Source: Tillandsia leiboldiana
Lineage: Eukaryota; Streptophyta; Magnoliopsida; Poales; Bromeliaceae
NCBI GenBank assembly: GCA_029204045.2
Contig: CM055061.1
Location: 42,742,977-42,806,976 of the forward strand
Length of the DNA stretch: 64,000 nucleotides
Direction of reading: 5' to 3'
The position numbers and the translations under genes were made by a program. Positions 33,401 to 44,465 of the stretch are shown here, one piece after another. Position 1 is the stretch's first letter. The number at the start of each line of letters is the position of its first letter. The notes under the pieces are model-generated. The model was not told the DNA's origin. It saw only the letters and a list, made by a program, of their open reading frames with translations, and did no database searches.

Positions 33401-33990
33401 TTTGGCTAGCACAGTTGTGGGGCCTACAGCGGCGCCGGGACTCGGGGATACCCCCTTTTTTAGTTGCGAGTTCCCGGATGTTCTACTATCAGAGTTGTCT
33501 TGCATGCCACCAGTTAAAGAGTTGAGGACAGAACACCAGGATTCGATGGATTGGGGATTTTGTCAGACTTTGTGTGTCGCCTTTGGGGACGCCGGTGCTA
33601 TTCGTGAGGTGGAAGGATGGTTCACTTCGGCTCTCTGTGTGGATTACTGGGAATTGGATGAAGTGACCATCCAGAACAGGTACCCTTTGCCGAGCATGAG
33701 GATTTTTTTGACCGGCTGCAAATGTCTTGTGTCTTCTGGAAGATTGATTTGCAATCTGGTTATCACCAACTGAAGGTGAAGGCTGAGGACATCCTGAGGA
33801 CAGCTTTCAGGTCACGGTACGGGCATTATGAGTTCACCGACATGTTTTTTTTTTGGATTGACTAATGCCCTGCCGCATTTATGGATATGATGAACAAGAT
33901 TTTTCGACTGTACTTGGATGGGTTCTTGGTGGTGTTCATCAATGATATTCCAGTTTACTCTCGGAGCGTTGCTAAGCATGTGGAGCTTTG
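33401..33990 (+). pseudogene. Reverse transcriptase relic (D)
   Basis: 33402-33773 reads TVVGPTAAPGLGDTPF and FPDVLLSELSCMPPVKEL. An internal deletion follows (the segment between the PP-RE block and QDSMDWGF), then KYPLP-like NRYPLPSM. Further pieces appear in other frames: SGYHQL-like at about 33745 and FGLTNALPHL-like near 33850. The catalytic region near 33930-33960 reads VVFINDIPVYS, so the first Asp of DD is Asn. It is inactive. Confidence 0.8.
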
Positions 33991-34019
33991 AGGAATTGAA
34001 GGGCAGATTGATGTTAACT

Positions 34020-34420
34020 CCTATCCTTTCCCTCCCTGTTATGAGAAAAGGATATGTGATTTTTTAGTGATGCATCGCATTGTGGACTTGGTTGCGTGCT
34101 GATGCAGGAGGGTAGGGTAATTGCTTATGCATCCCGACAGCTTAAGGATTACGAGAAGAATTACCCTACCCATGACTTGGAGTTTGCTGCCGTGATATTT
34201 GCATTGAAGTTGTGGCGCCACTACCTTTATGAGGAGCACTGTGAGATTTGTACCGACCACAAGAGCCTAAAGTATCTGTTTACACAGAAGAGCTGCATTT
34301 GGGGTAGCGCAGATGGTTAGAGCTATTGAAGGATTATCATGTGGATATCCTTTACCTTACTGGCAAGGCCAACGTGGTCGCAGATACTTTAAGCAGGAAA
34401 GTGATGCAGAGCCTGTCTAT
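34020..34420 (+). pseudogene. RNase H relic (D)
   Basis: 34096-34320 reads LMQEGRVIAYASRQLKDYEK, HDLEFAAVIFALKLWRHYLY and TDHKSLKYLFTQ, close to D-minus. The first strand, FSDASHCGLGC, is one frame away at 34070. The end (VDILYLTGKANVVADTLSRK) is again in another frame at 34340-34400. About 3 frame changes. Confidence 0.82.
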
Positions 34421-34910
34421 GCTAATTAATGCAGGCGCCACTACTTAAGGAGATGAGGCGGCTCGAGCAAGAGGTTGTGTCCCCTGGGATCTCTGTTAGA
34501 CAGATGTCCTTAGTCGTGAAGCCACACCGCTGGACAGGATCAGAGAGAGATGGAGTGAGAACCCCCACCTGACCAGGATTAGAGATCAGGTTTCGAGTGA
34601 TCAGTCAGGGGACTTTACAGTGAATGCTTCGGGGATACTGAGGTACTCGGATCGAGCTTTTGTGCCGATGGACATGTGATTGGATTACCGGGGGCCCTGG
34701 GAGGAGCGGATGCTTTTCGCCGATGCAGACTTCTTGGTCACTTGAGCGGCTAGCCCAGCTGTACTTGGATGAGGTAGTGTGGTTACCTAGATTGCCGCCT
34801 CTCTATTGTTCCAGATAGAGACCCGAGGTTTGCTTCGCGTTTCTGGGGGAGTTTATAATCAGCCTTGGGAGTTTGAGTTGTTGATGTTTGGACATCCACC
34901 CCCCCTACTT
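34421..34910 (+). pseudogene. Integrase relic (D)
   Basis: The recognisable core is at 34725-34860: SLERLAQLYLDEVV, then in another frame a degraded V-DRDPRF-SRFW-S. That is the DDE-type integrase stretch around the second catalytic Asp. The zinc-binding N-terminus and the third acidic residue are not seen. Confidence 0.6.
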
Positions 34911-35065
34911 GTTCGAGATTCCGGCCAAAATGGATGCTATTTGGGATTGGCCGAGATCGACATTTATTGTCGAGGTGAGGAGCTTCTGGGGCTGGGCGAT
35001 GCCAAGAGAGCTTGGCGAATGGATGATGAGACCGATACCAGCGCCGACTTTAGCATTGCTAGTGA
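34911..35065 (+). pseudogene. Second RT-connection piece after integrase (D)
   Basis: From 34918 the sequence matches the RT connection of D-minus (AKMDAIWDWPRSTFIVEV) and the A1 piece at 6365. It lies 3' of integrase, so it is out of ancestral order. It breaks off at about 35065 into the middle of an LTR U3. Confidence 0.7.
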
Positions 35066-37717
35066 TGGGAGCTCACGCGGCGCGGTCCACGGAAGGCGCG
35101 CGGGGGAGCAGTGGACCGGGGTGGGGCCACGTGGCGGCCCCGGGATGGCTGGCTCACGCACGCGGGAGAAGGCGGGGGCAGGTGAGGGGCGACATGCGCG
35201 GGTAGGTGGGCAGGTGGCTGCCCGTACGCGGGGGGCCACGTGGCGCCCCGCGATTGGCGAGCGCCACCCGCCCTGCTGACCCGCGCGGGCCACGCGGCAG
35301 CGCCGGAGTGGCTGGGCGCCCGCTGTCCCGTGTTCGAGACTCGCGTCGCGCCCAGGTAGATCCTGCTCGTGGGGAATCCTTGGGCGCATCTTTGGCGCCC
35401 GAATCATTCGGGCGCCCGAAACTAGGGCCCAAGCCCGAGAGTTGCCTCTTTTTTGGCTTTGCCTATATATAAGGCTACTCCATCCCCTGTTTTGGGCTCT
35501 TTTTTGGGACGTTTGTCATGAGAGGTCTTTTGTAAAGTTCTTCCTCACTGTGTTCTCCATCTTACAAAGGATTTCTGGGATTCTAGGAGGCTGCGACATC
35601 GACGATCTCGGCGCGCTCCGACATTCCTCTTTCGGTAGCCATTTCCGTCGCAGTTCAGTCCACGAGCTCCCCTGTGCTACTCCAAATGAATTTTTAAATG
35701 ATTCTTGCGGCATCGTTTTCACGACAGACTGGCCTACGTTTTCTGTATGTACCGTTTCCCTCCATTCCGAGTTTTTCTTGGGTTTTGCGGAGCATCTTTA
35801 GACCCTCTTTTTCTGCGACAGTTTTTGGACAACGGAGGTAAGATCCTGCCATATCTCAGCCTACGGGTGTTGGAACGAGGAGTATAAGTACTCAATTTGC
35901 ATCTGCTCTTCACGAGGATCGCAGCCGTTATATTTTTGGATTTTTTAGAGGACTCCACGCAGGTGAAAATTTCGGTTTTTACGGACTGGTTTGCAAAACA
36001 GCAAACGCTAAAATTCTGGATCTCCATTTACGCCGTGTTCGACTCTTGTTGCAGTTTTCTCGCAGATTTTGGTGTTTCGCGGGGAAAAAGGAAGTTGGAA
36101 CTTTTTGCTACGATCAAGGTGAGCATTTTTCCTATTGGCCCCAGTCAGAAACTGTGCTTGGTTTGACAGTTGTACCATCCCGATCCACCGCTAATTTTAT
36201 GCTCTACTATGTGGACAACCCCTCACTGTTTTGGTCACCACCGCTGATCCGAGAAGAGACTTTGGGAGTTTTGGACCTGCGCGCTTGAGGTGGGTGGTTG
36301 TTGTATATCTCTTTTTACGGCTTGCTCACTAGGACTAGTAGAGAGTCCCCTGATTTATAGCTTATTGTTTGGTCACCCTGTTGGAAATCATACATGATTA
36401 AATAAATTCTTAGCCTATCTATATGGGGATACATTTGCATGCCATGTTAGTACTTAGCTTTTTATGCAAAATGGATTATCATTGTGGGATATCATGATCT
36501 AGCCTATGTGAGAGTACTACTTGATGCTTTTCTTTTATTCTACTTGAGAACACTTGCATGCTTGTATGGAAATCTAGATAGACCACTATTTATCACTATC
36601 ATATTGGGACTTGACTTAGGAGAAATCATATTTGCTCTTTTTTCTCTTTTTATCCAGATGCAGGATTCATATTGCTCGGGTTCGAGCAGGGGTTGGGATA
36701 GTGTAGTCGGGGTTGATGAGTCGGGGAAAGGTTGTACTTGATGTTGGATTTGTGGGGTGTTGCGGCAACTGCGGATATTGGGCGGTTGACCGGTACTTTC
36801 GTATCAGATTTGGGGATCAGGGTTTCTTTAGTGGATGAATTTTCCCACGTTGAGCATAGTCGTGATCCAGTCCTGCTAATGAGATTTTGTGACATGGTTA
36901 CTTTACTCGTGTGGGTCGCCCCCCTCGAGTGCCACTCCGGAGGTAGGCTTTTTACCGGTCGTGTGCCGGTCCATTTGTTACCTAGGGATTCGGTCATGTG
37001 CCATTTTCGCTACTTGGTCCTTGAGTTCGACCGCAGAGCAGGCAGTACCGGACTTGTATCGGTTCGCTAGATTGGGTTATTTCGGGCAGTTACTGTTTAC
37101 TGATGCATGCATAGAGTCATTTTAGTCGGTACTTCATTAGAGGCATAGTAGTGGTAGTTTTTCTTATCAGCAGTTTATTTAGCTTACCACTTTTATTTCC
37201 TTCTACCTCTGGTAGACTTAGTGGGTATGTCGGATCTTGAGGATTTACCCACTGGGGGCTACTGGTTTTATCAGTGGTTCTCACTCTCATGGTTGTTCCT
37301 TTTTTATTCTTCCCTTTTGTTTTGCAGAGTCTTCTGCGGGAGCTGCTGGGCCATCGGCGGCTGATCGAGGTAAAGGGCTCGCTAAGTAGATAGATCTCCT
37401 GTGAGGCTGAGAGTCTGGTTAGACAGTTGATGTACCCTCCACTCAGACTGTTGTATTCCCCTTTTATTTTGGGTCTGGCTTAAGCCAGCTGGTTGTACTT
37501 TTGGTGAGCTGGGAGTGTATTGTACTTCTTACTGTTGTATTTTATTTTTGGTTTCAGTCTGAGATGTTGTAGTTTTAGTTCAGCTCTGTACTTGTGCTTT
37601 TTTATTGCTTATCTTATATCTGAGCAGGTTTTCGGCGCTCCGTGTAGGCGAAAAATTTCGTGTGCACAGCGGATCTGTAGACGAGCCCGGGTTTTGGTTT
37701 ACACCCGAGGCGTGACA
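35066..37717 (+). repeat. 3' LTR of D (5'-truncated)
   Basis: Ends GAGGCGTGACA with a D-type terminal stem. U3 begins abruptly inside the G-box region. ERSE at 35239-35257, degraded copy at 35130-35148 (GATGG), ATTCGGGCGCCCGAAA at 35406-35421, TATATATAA at 35464-35472. It is diverged from 26551-31668, so it may be an old partner or a related copy. Confidence 0.82.
35239..35257 (-). promoter_or_regulatory. ERSE in D 3' LTR
   Basis: CGTGG 35239-35243, nine bases, ATTGG 35253-35257, overlapping CACGTG, about 210 bp upstream of TATA. Confidence 0.75.
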
Positions 37718-38054
37718 ATTTCTCGGCCATTTTCTTTTTGAAAATTTCTCTCCTCAAAGGCTCTACGTTCATTCCCGAATATTTGCGCGTCATGGGGTGA
37801 TTCTTAGTAATCGTTGATATGTGACGTTATTTGTCAAATTTGCGTCGGTTGCTGGATTTGCGCTCTATAATTTTGCACTGTTCATTTTCGATACTATCCC
37901 TTCAATTTCAGTCCATATTTCTATTCGGTTGATGAAGCCAAGGATCGATTTTATTTTCGATTCTTATTATCAATCGGCTAAAGGAGTCGATGACCAACTC
38001 TTTACTTGGACAATCGATTCCAAATTATTTTTTGACAAAGCCCAAGTGTTTTCA
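37718..38054. other. Unassigned AT-rich spacer between D and E
   Basis: No gene, repeat or element end recognised. It may be host DNA or the edge of an older element. Confidence 0.4.
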
Positions 38055-41000
38055 TGTAGCACTCGAGAAATTCAAGTTTGTTTGCGGGCGAGAAAGCAGA
38101 TCTAAACCTTAGTGATTTGCATACCGGTGCGCGAATTGCACAGTTTTCGATGCACAAATTCCGCCTTTCCGATCCGAGTCCGATCTCGGAAATCTGAGGT
38201 CGCCAGTGCGACCGCCTCATCGAATCGAGTGGAAATGGTATAGACCGTTTGCTGATCCGACGGTCGGATCGTCCGGAAATCAGCAAGAAAACTAGTGGGG
38301 CCCGCGACTTAAGTGAATAGTGTTTTGAATAGTAACACCTTGATTTTGTTTCCCGCGTTGGCCAACATCGCCGATCGACTGTCTGGAGTCCGAATCTGAC
38401 GATCCATGTAGTCGATTTAAATGGCGTTGTCGATCCGAGTGCAATAGCGCAGACGAAATCTACGTTTGACGACCCAAGAGCCTCGAAAAGCGTGCTGAAC
38501 TGTAGATATCGCAGTATTTTGTGGATCTGCGATTTATCAGGATTTTTAGTCGACGAACAAAAATCGCTACCTGATAGGTTTCGTCGAGCCGGACGTCGTG
38601 GTGAAGTCCGTTTTTCCGTTTGGCGACTCGAATGCCTCGAAAAACGCGAAAAGCAGTGAAAGATTCTGTATTTTACACAGATACCCTTATATTTTATGCT
38701 CCAAAATGTGTGCAAATTCATGGAGAGGGAGTTTATTGCGAAACAGAGATTCTGCGAAGGACTTGGCTCAAATTATTAAGTGTGGAAGGGGCAGTTAGCA
38801 TCTTGTTACACTAAGTATATAAGTTGCATTAGGGTTAACTACGAAACCCTAGAGTCTAGAGAATCCCAGCCCCTGCCGCCTCTACCAGAGACTTCTCCTC
38901 TCCCTCTGCGTCCCTTCCTAGCGTCACGCCGCCGGCAGCCGTCGTGCCACGCCGGAGAAGAAGAAGGTGACAAGGAAGCTTCTTCTCTCGGGTTGTTGGT
39001 GAGGAGGATGCTTGGGAAGGACCCAAGTTGATCAAACCTTCTTCCTATGGAGTCCTCTATGTAGCCGCAACCGAGCCCGGAGTGAACCGACGCCAGCCGC
39101 CGCCGTGCGCCGCCGCGGAGGTGGTCTTCTTCCTCGGTTTTCCGGCGAGGTAAGAAGGTTGAAAACATTTCATTTATAGTGGCCTTTGAACCCAACCATC
39201 TTGTTCCTGACGTCGAGTGGCACGTCTCTGTGAAGTTTGGTCCATCGCCGGCGGGAGCGACTTCTTGCCGGAAGTGCAAGTTCCGGCCAGATCTGCGGCC
39301 GGGATTCATCCGGCCGTTGGAACTCAGATCAGAGACGTTGGGATTGATCTCCTCGTCGACTGCAACCTCCTACCGAAGTTTGGGGATCATCGGGCAAGGA
39401 TCCAAGTCGATCGAGCCTGCCCTAGGTTCGGGCAAAAGTGGTCCTCCAACGATCTTCGCCGTCCGGCGCCGCCGCTCTCCCGCGACGCCGGCCACCACCT
39501 CAGCAAGCTTCCTTGCACCGAGGGAAGACTTTTGGTCCAAGTTGGAGGGCCTCAATTGCACTGGATCGGAATCCGTCATTAGAGGCTCTCGAGTTGGCCG
39601 AGCTTCGCCGCCTGCCAGTGACTCAGGTAAGTGAGTTAAGTTATTTAGAGGCTTCATACATTGCTGCATGGGGGTTTGGATGTGTAGGAACTAACCTCTG
39701 TGATTGCACCAGATTGTAACCCGAGCTCCACCGCCGGTCGTCGCCGCCGCCCCTGGTCGCCGGCTGCCCACCCAGGTAACGTTCCTTCGTCGAGGGCATT
39801 CCATAAATGCCTTTGCATGTAGCCTAGTAGCCCTAGTTACTGAAGTTTCCATGCATGCATTTAAGGTGACCGAGGAGCTGCATTCTGGCCAGCCGCCGCC
39901 CGGAGCCGCCGGCGTCGGGTCTGGTCGTGACCGAGCCTCATCTGTGTCCAACCTCTCACTGCTGCTTGCCTCAGATTACACCTTGATCTCGAGTTGAACA
40001 AGGTTCGGCCAAACCGAGCCTGTGCCTTGTTGGGGATTAGATTACCTTGCTCCGGCCAACTTTCCGACCACCTTTCGACAAGCCGCAGGTGAGCACCGCA
40101 CTCCTTTGTCATTATTAAGCATCATGCTCAAGTTTCAATCATAATTGATTAGGTGTTTGTTAAGTTGTAGCATAGTTGCATTTTGGACCTAAGTAGTTTA
40201 TGGGCCAACTTTGCCCTCGGGCCTCGTGCAAGCCCAAACCAGTGAGCACGGGCTTTGTCGCGTCGAAACCTACGCGCTGAAACTTACGGCGATGTCTAAA
40301 GCTTCCTGGTTTGGAAGAACGAGTGAAAACAACGGTTATAAAGGTGTATTTATAGCAATATTTCGATAGAGGAAATTATGATTTGGTCCCTGTCTGCCCG
40401 AACATCAAAATTATGATGTTTAGGGACAGCAGGTGTAGTTGGACGATATTTGGATATTTTTAGACCGTTGGCTGGTAAGGATTGGAGGGTCAGTGGATTT
40501 TCGGGAATTTCGGTTTAAGCCTAGTTTCGGCTAAGTTCCCCGTATTAGCGACATGTTATTGTAGTGTTGTCGTGATGGGTATGAGTGAGTCTAGTTCTGA
40601 TCACAGTTTTTGTTCAGGGCCCAGCAGTTCAGCACCAGTCTAGTCTAGCGGGAGTTCGGGATCGGCCTACATTCAGGGGGCTCGTTCGACTGACTTCGAT
40701 GTGGGTTTTTATTTTGAGACTTAGTGTCGGCTTCCGACGGTCGTAACTACTTCTGATTATACGTTTAACTGTGCTAATGTGGATAGTCTTTATGGTCCTT
40801 GTTATTGAGTTATACTTTGTATATTTGGTAACTATGCTCGAGGCTGCGGCACGCGCACCCGCGGTTTGGCCACCGCAAACGGTGCGCTTTTTCGGAAAAG
40901 TGGTCTATGACCCGTGTAAACCCACGAGGTGACGTAGTGGGGCCCCCGTAGGTGTGGGGTTTTGAGGCGCCAAGGTGTGAGCGGTGCGACCCGTCGGGAT

Positions 41001-41895
41001 AGGTGCTCGACGTGGTCAGGTTTTGTAGGTGGTCGTGCTTTATTTCCCTCTTGGGAGGGTGGTTGCTCCGGATAGTCTTACGGTTGGATTTACTGCTCTT
41101 TCCTGCTTTCCTTGTTATTATCGAGTTGCTGACTCCCCACTCCGTGACAGGTTCTTTCAGAGGTGAGAGCTAGGCGACGGTGAGGCCGAGACTGGAGCTT
41201 TTGGGTCCATGGTGGCCCTAGACTGTATTTCCTTCTCTACTTCGCTTTTCATTTGACATTGTAGCCTACTGTGTGGTTCTCGATACCCTCGTGGGGTCGG
41301 TGTGGATGTCGGTACTTCACTCTCTAGATATGAGGATGTTGAGTTTTGGTTTCTATCTCTGATTGGTCGTTTTCAAAGAAAAGAAAAAGAAAGAAAAACA
41401 AAGAAAAATAATTATGAAAACCGTTTTCAAAATCTGGGTGTCGTGTGGACACCGTTTTCAAAACCTTGTGGATTTATGGATTTTGAAAAACGGATTTAAA
41501 AACCTGAGTGTCGTGTGGGCACTGTTTTAAAAAAAAAACTCTGTGGATTTATGGCTTCCGAAACTGTTTTAGAAAAACTGGGTGCTGGGTGGGCACCGCT
41601 TTCAAAACTGTGGATTTATCTTTCAAGTTGATCGGCCTTGAGAATTATTCAGTTTTGTATGTCTATGTATGTTTAGAAACTGTTGTGATTGAATAAACGA
41701 CTGTGATTGGATGTTGTATTAGCCGCGACGCCGTGCATATACAGAGGAGACTCTGTCCGTTTGCAGAGCGAACCAGTGTATGCGGCGGGTCTGGGCACGC
41801 GCCGGGGAAGAAGGAATTTCAAAAAAAAATTTACACGCAAAACAAATCCTCTTTTCGTTGACCGTTCCGCTGAATGAAACCCCCGGGACGTGACA
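38055..41895 (+). repeat. 5' LTR of element E
   Basis: 3,841 bp from TGTAGCACTCGAG to GGACGTGACA, with a primer-binding site 9 bases later. A TATA box TATATAAG is at about 38816-38823, followed by telobox-like AAACCCTAG at 38844-38852. The region after it is GC-rich with several GTAAG/CAGGT-type splice-like sites (39150-40110), but no coherent protein. Homologous to 28205-29944. Confidence 0.8.
41425..41625. repeat. 70-76 bp tandem repeat, three units
   Basis: Units containing TGTCGTGTGGRCAC, then GTGGATTTATGG, recur at about 41438, 41508 and 41582, preceded by an A/G-rich purine tract (41376-41410). They lie inside the E LTR. Confidence 0.75.
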
Positions 41896-41903
41896 GATTA
41901 AGA

Positions 41904-41915
41904 TGGTATCAGAGC
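41904..41915 (+). other. Primer-binding site, initiator tRNA-Met (E)
   Basis: TGGTATCAGAGC, 9 bases after the LTR end at 41895. Confidence 0.9.
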
Positions 41916-43600
41916 CTTTCTTTAATCACAACAGTTTGTGCCCGACATCCATAGAGAGACCTCACTTAGCTACTAATGAAGGAAATGAATATGCCATAGA
42001 AGCGTAGAACGCGAGTGATCGGGGGGGGGGGGAAGTATAGGTCCCTTTTCTCGATAGTTGGTTGAGTGCTATGCTAGCGGAGTCTAGAGCTGACTTGTGT
42101 TGTGTGTGTGTACGGGTTAAGTTTTTTTGTTTCTCGGTTTAGCTCGGTTGTCGAGCTAGTGTAGTCGGGTTGTTTTGGAGGTTGGGGTTGAGGCCGGCTG
42201 CCACCGGGGTCTTGATGGTGGCGGGGAATCAATGGATCAAGCAACCAGCACCGGACACGGTGGGCTTGCTGACGGTGTTCATGCACCTGGTGCGGCGGTT
42301 AGCACAGCAGATCATTGCGCCTGCTTTCGTTTTCCGAACCCCTTCCTCTGCCGACGTTCTGGTAGTCGTTAGTAGCGGCGACTGGTGGTAGAGTAATCCG
42401 CCGGTGTTTGTTAGTGAGTCGGTCGTTTTGTCGGTCGTGAGTAACTGGGTAGCCTCTTGTCTAAATTGTACCTTCTAGGTCTACTGGTTTTGGGTTACAG
42501 CAGATAGTCGACCGATTCTTTTGCATCTTGGACAAGGTATGGGTGGGAATGAGGATTCTTCCCCTGCGGTTGTTACCCATAGTTCGGCTTTTTGCTGTAG
42601 ACACTGCGATGGTGGTAGAAATCATCGAGATGGGGTCTTGGGGTTTTCCTTTAAGTTGAAAAAGGAGACCCCCGGGGCTAGCAAATCTTGTTCGTATGGG
42701 CTCGATTTTGGGTGAGCGGACCTAGAGCTTAGAATACTCCTAGTTGGGAATGTGACCGTTTGGTCTGGGGGATATGCAGCTCGGTTCAGTGCACGGTGCT
42801 TAGAAGGGCAATAGATTGGGACCGAGCGGTAGGGGTTAACCAGAGTGTCGCACCCCTTCGGTGCCGAGACGGAAGTAGGACCGTATTTCTTGGTTTTTAT
42901 CGCCAGCTTCCCATGACCAAGGCAAAATCGGGAGGATTTTGGGTTGCGAGAATATTGATTGCGAAGCAGTGTAGGTCAGCGGGGGGTGGGGGGGGGGGGG
43001 GGGGTTGTTGACTACATGGCGCTCTGGCAGTGTTCTTTCGGCTAGGATGCCCTGCATCCAGCTTTCTCTGTGGGGTAGACCTTGGGGTAGGTCTTAGAGC
43101 TGAAACCTAGCTTTAGTTTTGACCGTCGCCTCGGTAGAACGGTCAATCGGAGCGGACAATCCGGGATGGTGGTTATGCTCCGAGCTGGTGGCCCGTGTTG
43201 GTGACGCGTGGAAGTAGTCCGCGTTGGTGATGGGTGGGTTCGTCGTTTTCAAAGGAGGGTTACTCGTGGGCAGTGACACGGCTGGTTTGGTTGCACAACC
43301 TGGAGTTCGTAAGGGTATTAGTATGGTTTCTTCCCCTCTTTTGTTGTCGGGTTAGTTTGGGCATTTAAGGGCCGTCGGTCCGGGTCTGGTGGTAGGACCG
43401 GGGTACCTCGACGCATCGCGAGACTTTGGTTGCTGACTGCTCAACACCGTCAGAGGTGGTCCGCGAACCAGTGGCGTCATAACAGGGAACTCCAAGTCGA
43501 GGAGCAGGCTTACTCAAGTTAGTTTCGATCAAGAGGGACGGAACGGTAGGGTTGCCGGGCGGGTCGAGCCCGTCGTCTGTCTGAAATCTTAGGGCGGTTC
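41916..43600 (+). other. Decayed gag/protease region of E
   Basis: No frame can be assigned with confidence. Two poly-G tracts stand out: 42021-42032 (12 G) and 42981-43004 (6 G, T, 17 G). By position it should derive from gag and protease. Confidence 0.45.
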
Positions 43601-43930
43601 AGTCCAGTAGTTTTTCGTTCAGGGTTACCACCGAGTTTCGCCAAGAGATATATGGCGTTTTGCGTGTCACTCGCTTCGGGGATGGATTCTTGAGCGCCCC
43701 AACGGTGTTCGTGGGTGTGATGATCAAAGTTTCCAGACCCTTCTTGGGTCAACTTGCGTACGAACGAGGAGCGTCTTCGGGTGACCTTGCAGACTCTCAG
43801 GGACCAGAGAGGGTTAGGCCAAACTCCAAAGGTGTGAGTTTTGGGCATCGCGGGGTGAGCTTTGGGACGGCCAAACGTCCGGAGAGCTTCGAAGAACGCA
43901 AGGTTAGGCAATCACAGGCACCCATGCATG
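43601..43930 (+). pseudogene. Reverse transcriptase relic (E)
   Basis: In shifting frames one reads APTVFVGVMIKVSRPFLGQL (the FGLTNAP---M---F-P-L region), TLQTLRDQR, and VSFGHRGVSFG (the VSFLGH block). The catalytic segment is not preserved. Order and spacing fit a gypsy RT. It ends where the SIRE LTR begins. Confidence 0.65.
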
Positions 43931-43949
43931 CACTACCGACCACCGGGTT

Positions 43950-44465
43950 TGTTACGGAATTTGATGTTGGCGTTGTTTCGTGAAAGGTTCAAGTCTTGAA
44001 GATTGAAGGTGAAGAAAGTTGGATCATTTAACTCAATCTCAAGAAAGAAGAATTCAAAAGGATCAGGTATGTTTAACTAAAGTTTATTGGTGATCTGAAT
44101 ACTTCTTGTAGTGTAGAAACATCTGGAAGAATTTTTTAATTGCATAAAAATCAAAACTGGTGTTCGGACATGTTCAGGATCCGGATCAGAGCCAGCGATC
44201 CGGATCCCGAAGGTTTGTTGTTTCATACATTACTTCAATCCGGATCGCCAGCATCTCACGATCCGGATCCCGAACGTTGAGTTTTCTGAATTGTATGAAC
44301 GATCCAGATCAGGCATTCCGATCCGGATCCCGAACGATTGTTTTTATGGAAACCGTCTTTCTTGCTACTGCAATCCGGATCGCCAAAATCCGATCCGGAT
44401 CACCGTCCGTAAAAATTCCAGAAATGTTAGGTTTTTTATTCTTATCTCCTTCCTGTTGGGTTATA
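43950..44465 (+). repeat. SIRE-type (Ty1/copia) LTR, U3 part, plus strand
   Basis: Starts TGTTACGGAATTTG, the same end as the reverse-oriented LTR at 45815. U3 holds four doublets of the palindrome GATCCGGATC at about 44170-44400. The sequence stops at TTATA (44461-44465), where the other SIRE LTR begins. This is the expected position of the TATA box. Confidence 0.82.

Noticed and set aside
38839..40112. Possible host gene exons (GC-rich blocks with ORFs of 80-156 aa)
   Set aside because: The same blocks occur in E-minus within an LTR, lie after an LTR TATA box, and give no recognisable protein. Kept as LTR; flagged as a finding.
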